This document shows, piece after piece, positions 60,988 to 64,000 of a stretch of DNA of 64,000 nt. Both the position numbers and the translations under genes were made by a program. Source of the stretch: Sphingomonas psychrotolerans (GTDB taxonomy: Bacteria; Pseudomonadota; Alphaproteobacteria; Sphingomonadales; Sphingomonadaceae); the NCBI RefSeq assembly GCF_002796605.1, contig NZ_CP024923.1, positions 4,471,501 to 4,535,500 of the forward strand, in the 5' to 3' direction. Under the pieces are notes generated by a model. That model was not told the origin of the DNA. It was given only the letters and a program-made list of their open reading frames with translations, and did no database searches. Each line of letters begins with the position of its first letter. Position 1 is the stretch's first letter.

Positions 60988-62216
60988 GCGGCACGCCTCG
61001 CAGCACCGGCGTCGCATTCGCCTCGGTCACGGCCTTGTTCTTCGCCTGGGGGTTCATCTGCGCGAACAACGACCCGCTCATCGCAGCGCTGCGGCGGATC
61101 TTCGCCGTCTCCTATACCGAGGCTCTGCTCACCCACATCGTCTTCTTCGCGGCGTTCGGCACGATGGGGCTGCCGGCGGCGGCGCTGCTGGGCCGGATGG
61201 GTACGATCGCTACGATGATGAGCGCACTCGCTGCGATGATCGCCGGTAGCTTGATCGTGCAGGCGACGGCGTGGGTGCCGTGGTTTCCGCTGCTGCTCGC
61301 CGGATTGTTCGTCCTCGCCTCGGGGATCGTCACGCTGCAGGTCGTCGCCAATCCGCTCGCCGCGACCCTGGGCCCGCCCGAACGCAGCCATTTTCGCCTG
61401 ACGCTGGCGCAGTCGTTCAATTCGCTCGGTGTGGTTGCCGGCGTGCAGTTCGGCGCGGCACTCGTCCTCGGCGATGCGGTCTTCGCGGGGACCGGGCCGC
61501 TGCTTTCGGAGGCGGCGCGTGGGGCAGGGCTGGCGGCGGTCCAGCGCGCCTTCCTGACGATCGCGGCGCTGATAGTGCTGTTGACGGCGTTGCTGTGGAT
61601 CGTGCGAAGCCCGATCGAACAGGCGGCGCCCCGCGCCACCGGCACATCCGGCATCGCGGACGCTTTTCGCTCGCGCTGGGCGGTGTTCGGCGCAGTCACG
61701 ATCGCGCTTTATGTCGGGGCCGAGGTGGCGATCGGCAGCATGATGATCGGCTTCCTCGCCGATCCGCACATTCTGGGCCTGTCAATGGTCGAGGCAGGGA
61801 CGTGGCTCGCGACCTTTTATTGGGGCGGCGCGCTGATCGGCCGCTTCCTCGGCAGCTGGATGCTGACCCGGGTCGCCGCCGCCAATTTGCTGCGCGTTGC
61901 CGCAGCGACGGCGGTGCTGCTTTGCGCCGCGGCGACGTTTGCCCCCGGACCCGTCGCCGCCGGCTGTGCGCTTGCGATCGGGCTGTGCAATGCGATCATG
62001 TTCCCGACGATATTCTCGCTGACCCTCGAACGCTCGACCGCCTCGGCGGCGGCGACTTCGGGCCTGCTCTGCGTCGCGATCTCAGGCGGCGCCATGGTCC
62101 CTTTGTTGGTGGGGCAGGTCGCCGATCGTGCCGGTATCGGCTGGATATTCGTCGTACCGCTCGCCGCCTATCTGGCCATCGCGGCGTTCGCGACCCGGGC
62201 AAAGGCCGGGACTTGA
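60969..62216 (+). CDS. FHS family MFS sugar transporter (glucose/galactose type)
   Basis: The 415-residue protein has 12 membrane segments and the FucP/GluP signatures ALFFAWGFICANNDPLI (first helix) and LTLAQSFNSLGVVAG (near residue 145). These permeases import glucose, galactose or fucose with protons. The TTG at 60969 lies inside the end of the GH30 gene. No clear ribosome site is seen, so translational coupling is likely. With GH30 it forms the glucan hydrolysis/uptake end of the LacI-linked locus. A short GC stem followed by GTTTTT lies just after the stop. Confidence 0.88.
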   Translation: MARPALSGTPRSTGVAFASVTALFFAWGFICANNDPLIAALRRIFAVSYTEALLTHIVFFAAFGTMGLPAAALLGRMGTIATMMSALAAMIAGSLIVQATAWVPWFPLLLAGLFVLASGIVTLQVVANPLAATLGPPERSHFRLTLAQSFNSLGVVAGVQFGAALVLGDAVFAGTGPLLSEAARGAGLAAVQRAFLTIAALIVLLTALLWIVRSPIEQAAPRATGTSGIADAFRSRWAVFGAVTIALYVGAEVAIGSMMIGFLADPHILGLSMVEAGTWLATFYWGGALIGRFLGSWMLTRVAAANLLRVAAATAVLLCAAATFAPGPVAAGCALAIGLCNAIMFPTIFSLTLERSTASAAATSGLLCVAISGGAMVPLLVGQVADRAGIGWIFVVPLAAYLAIAAFATRAKAGT

Positions 62217-62301
62217 CCGCTTGACGGGTCGGACGTTTTTGTAGGCGAGGGGCACCCGGTAAATTGCTTGTTTGTAAGGATAAAATGTCGGGGTAAGTTG
62301 A

Positions 62302-62529
62302 TCCGGGGGTGACGTTGCGCCCGCGACGCGGCGCCTCGATCATGCGCGACCGATGCTGCGTGAGGACGACGACCGTGTCCGGGCATTGCTCGGTTTTGCT
62401 TCGGAAGAAGCCAAGCACATCCATTTGTTCTACCGCTTCCACGCCGCGTTCGTGCGCGGATTCCCGGTGGAGTGCGGGATGATCGGCCCGGCCGACGCGA
62501 TCGCCGCCGAGATCCTGCGGCATGACCCA
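62302..62529 (+). pseudogene. Remnant of a ferritin-like (EExxH) protein gene
   Basis: The frame has no start codon with a ribosome site and is open from a TGA at 62299. It reads LDHARPMLREDDDRVRALLG, FASEEAKHIHLFYRFHAAF, CGMIGPADAIAAEILRHDP and then degrades into low-complexity basic sequence. The EExxH motif and the conserved-looking helix match ferritin-like di-iron proteins, so it seems to be an internal fragment of a decayed gene. Apart from this remnant I see nothing in the 388-bp gap 62217-62604 except the inverted repeat at 62591. Confidence 0.4.
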
Positions 62530-62590
62530 TCCGAACTTCCGCGCCACGCTCGGCACGATCTCGACTGCCGCGCGCGATCGGCTGATGTCG

Positions 62591-62621
62591 GACCGCCGCG
62601 CGCTTCAGGTGCGCGGCGGTC
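62591..62621. repeat. Inverted repeat across the HPP stop codon
   Basis: GACCGCCGCGC and GCGCGGCGGTC form a perfect 11-bp stem around a nine-base loop containing the stop codon of the HPP gene. No T-run follows on either strand, so it may protect the transcript end or act as a Rho-type pause. Confidence 0.55.
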
Positions 62622-63288
62622 TGGCGGTCGCGATGCGGCGCGCCGCGGCATGACGCTCGGCGCGATCGAGCAAAGCCTCGAGATCCTCGCGGCTGACGTC
62701 GAAGGTCTCGCCCGATTCCTCCAGTGCGGCGTCGATATCCTCCATCAGCAGCCGCGGCCGATCGGCGATCTTCATCGCGCGGTGCGGATAGCTGTGGCCC
62801 GAGATGCGGTGAAAGGCGATGCCGACCGCTACGAGCGCGACGGCATTGAGCCCGACCGGCAGGAGCGCGAAACCGTAACCCTGCGCGAGTACCGCCGGCG
62901 CGAGCAGCGGCAGCAATACCGTACCGCCGCCGGGCGGGTGCAGGCATCGCAATACCGACATTGCCAATATAGACGCGCCCACCGCCACTCCTACGGCGAG
63001 CGCCCCGCTTCCCAACTGATGCGCCACCACGACGCCGACGAGTGCCGAGACCACATTGCCGCCGACGATCGGCCAGGGCTGGGCGAGGGGGCTCGACGGC
63101 ACCGCGAACAGCAACACTGCCGACGCACCGAGCGGAGCGGCAAGCAACAGGCCGTGGCTCGGCGTCGCCAGCGTCGAGATCGCCGCGCACAGACCGATCC
63201 CGATCACCGCGCCGACGCCCGCGATCAGTCGCTCGCGCCAGTTCGCCCCCGCGAGCAGCAGGGCGAAGCGCCGATTCTTGAGACGCAT
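62605..63288 (-). CDS. HPP family membrane protein
   Basis: This is a 227-residue protein. The first 150 residues hold four or more hydrophobic segments with the HPP signatures APLGASAVLLFAVPSSPLAQ (about residues 50-70) and LRCLHPPGG (about 113-121). The last 70 residues are a soluble acidic/basic helix region. HPP proteins of cyanobacteria and plants have been linked to nitrite transport; the bacterial role is unsettled. The gene starts one base before the end of the upstream amidohydrolase gene on the same strand. Confidence 0.88.
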   Translation of the reverse strand: MRLKNRRFALLLAGANWRERLIAGVGAVIGIGLCAAISTLATPSHGLLLAAPLGASAVLLFAVPSSPLAQPWPIVGGNVVSALVGVVVAHQLGSGALAVGVAVGASILAMSVLRCLHPPGGGTVLLPLLAPAVLAQGYGFALLPVGLNAVALVAVGIAFHRISGHSYPHRAMKIADRPRLLMEDIDAALEESGETFDVSREDLEALLDRAERHAAARRIATARPPRT

Positions 63289-63289
63289 C

Positions 63290-64000
63290 CTATTTGCGCT
63301 GCCACACCCGGTCGCCGCCGACCCAGGTCTCGATGACCTTGGTGCTGCGCAGATCGCCCGGCGCGGCGAGCAGCGGATCGCGGTCGACGATCAGGAAGTC
63401 CGCGCGCATGCCCACGGCGATCCGGCCGATCTTGTCCTCGGCGAACCCGGCATAGGCCGCGCCGGTGGTGAAGCCGGCCCAGCCCTGCTCGCGGGTCACT
63501 GCCTCTTGCGGACGCCAGCCGCCAAAGGGCTGGCCGCTTGCATCCTGCCGCGTGAAGCTCGCTGCCCAGCCTGCCCACGGATCGGGGCTCTCGACGGGGA
63601 AATCCGAGCCGAAGGCGAGCCGCGATCCGTTCTGCAGCATCGATCGCCACGCATAGGCGCCAGCGAGCCGCGCCTCGCCCAGCCGCGCCTCGGCCATGTG
63701 CATGTCGCTGGTCTGATGGACCGGCTGCATCGAGGCGATCGTGCCGAACTTGCCGAAGCGCGGCAGATCCCTGGGATCGACGATCTGGGCATGCTCGATT
63801 CGCCAGCGGCGATCACCCTTATAGGTTTCGGAGAGTATCTCGATCGCGTCGAGCACTTGCTGGTTGGCGCGGTCGCCGATCGCGTGGACCGCGATCTGAA
63901 AGCCGTCCATCGTGCCGCGGATCATGTTGTTGAGCAATTGGTCGTCGGTCAGGAAAGGCAGGCCCCTGTTGCCCGGCGCATCGGCATAATCGGCCTTGAG
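63290..64000 (-). CDS. YtcJ-like amidohydrolase, C-terminal part
   Basis: This is the last 236 residues of an amidohydrolase 3 family enzyme; the rest lies beyond the window. Metal-site and family motifs are seen in order: FQIAVHAIGDRANQ, RIEHAQIVDP, LAFGSDFPVESPDPW, and the C-terminal GMRADFLIVDRDP. It is a paralogue of the enzyme at 22323-24053 but lacks detailed likeness in its loops. The N-terminus, and thus any signal peptide, cannot be seen. It abuts the HPP gene by a one-base gap. Confidence 0.88.
   Translation of the reverse strand, partial: LKADYADAPGNRGLPFLTDDQLLNNMIRGTMDGFQIAVHAIGDRANQQVLDAIEILSETYKGDRRWRIEHAQIVDPRDLPRFGKFGTIASMQPVHQTSDMHMAEARLGEARLAGAYAWRSMLQNGSRLAFGSDFPVESPDPWAGWAASFTRQDASGQPFGGWRPQEAVTREQGWAGFTTGAAYAGFAEDKIGRIAVGMRADFLIVDRDPLLAAPGDLRSTKVIETWVGGDRVWQRK

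Noticed and set aside
1..64000. CRISPR array, transposase or integron
   Set aside because: No regularly spaced repeats of CRISPR size, no terminal inverted repeats with a transposase frame and no integrase-like protein were seen.

Overview
The window is GC-rich chromosomal DNA with the gene content of an alphaproteobacterium of the Sphingomonadaceae (Sphingomonas-like). The indications are four large TonB-dependent receptors (TBDRs) beside catabolic genes, a UbiK gene, sphingomonad-style small proteins and short REP-like hairpins. No prophage, integrase, transposase or CRISPR array was seen. One tRNA (Gln, UUG) is present. This assignment is inferred from gene content only.

Layout. 1-1780: end of a type I secretion ATPase and its HlyD-family adaptor. 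1787-12000: mostly housekeeping and small genes: a degenerate RBBP9-like protein, OsmC, a glycine-zipper lipoprotein, DUF3140, a GH24 lysozyme, TlyA, an ArsR/AHSA1/GNAT cluster with a clear operator, TspO, UbiK, YbjN, ProC, a hemerythrin protein, MarR, IlvE and tRNA-Gln. 12079-22270: a POT-like transporter overlapping a DeoR regulator tail to tail, a TBDR divergent from a secreted calcineurin-type phosphoesterase, an IroE-like esterase, and ornithine cyclodeaminase divergent from an Lrp regulator.

22323-38981 is a catabolic island for small nitrogenous or carbonyl compounds. It has a TBDR plus exported amidohydrolase, a 909-residue MalT-like (LAL) regulator, and a hydantoinase/DUF917/NCS1-permease operon. 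These are followed by a CoA-transferase, aldehyde dehydrogenase, SDR, IclR regulator and AAHS-type transporter. On both sides of the LAL regulator lie direct repeats built on TTACCC with the same 21-bp period, facing the two flanking operons. This suggests one regulon for uptake and ring opening.

39002-41487: an HTH/helix-hairpin-helix protein divergent from a MarR-S41 peptidase operon with a MarR-type palindrome. 41622-51411: a sugar-acid locus with KdgD, LysR, a carboxylesterase, a Tat-exported protein of unknown activity coupled to an ACS-type transporter, and a TBDR. A 13-bp near-palindrome lies about 100 bp upstream of both kdgD and the TBDR.

51496-62216: TetR and darcynin genes, then a glucan-type utilisation locus. 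It contains a LacI regulator, a perfect 22-bp LacI-type operator, a TBDR whose last ~45 codons are frameshifted, a flavin-dependent halogenase-family gene, a cupin-like (JmjC-fold) gene, a GH30 lipoprotein and an FHS sugar permease. The window ends with a ferritin-like gene remnant, an HPP membrane protein and the C-terminal part of a second amidohydrolase.
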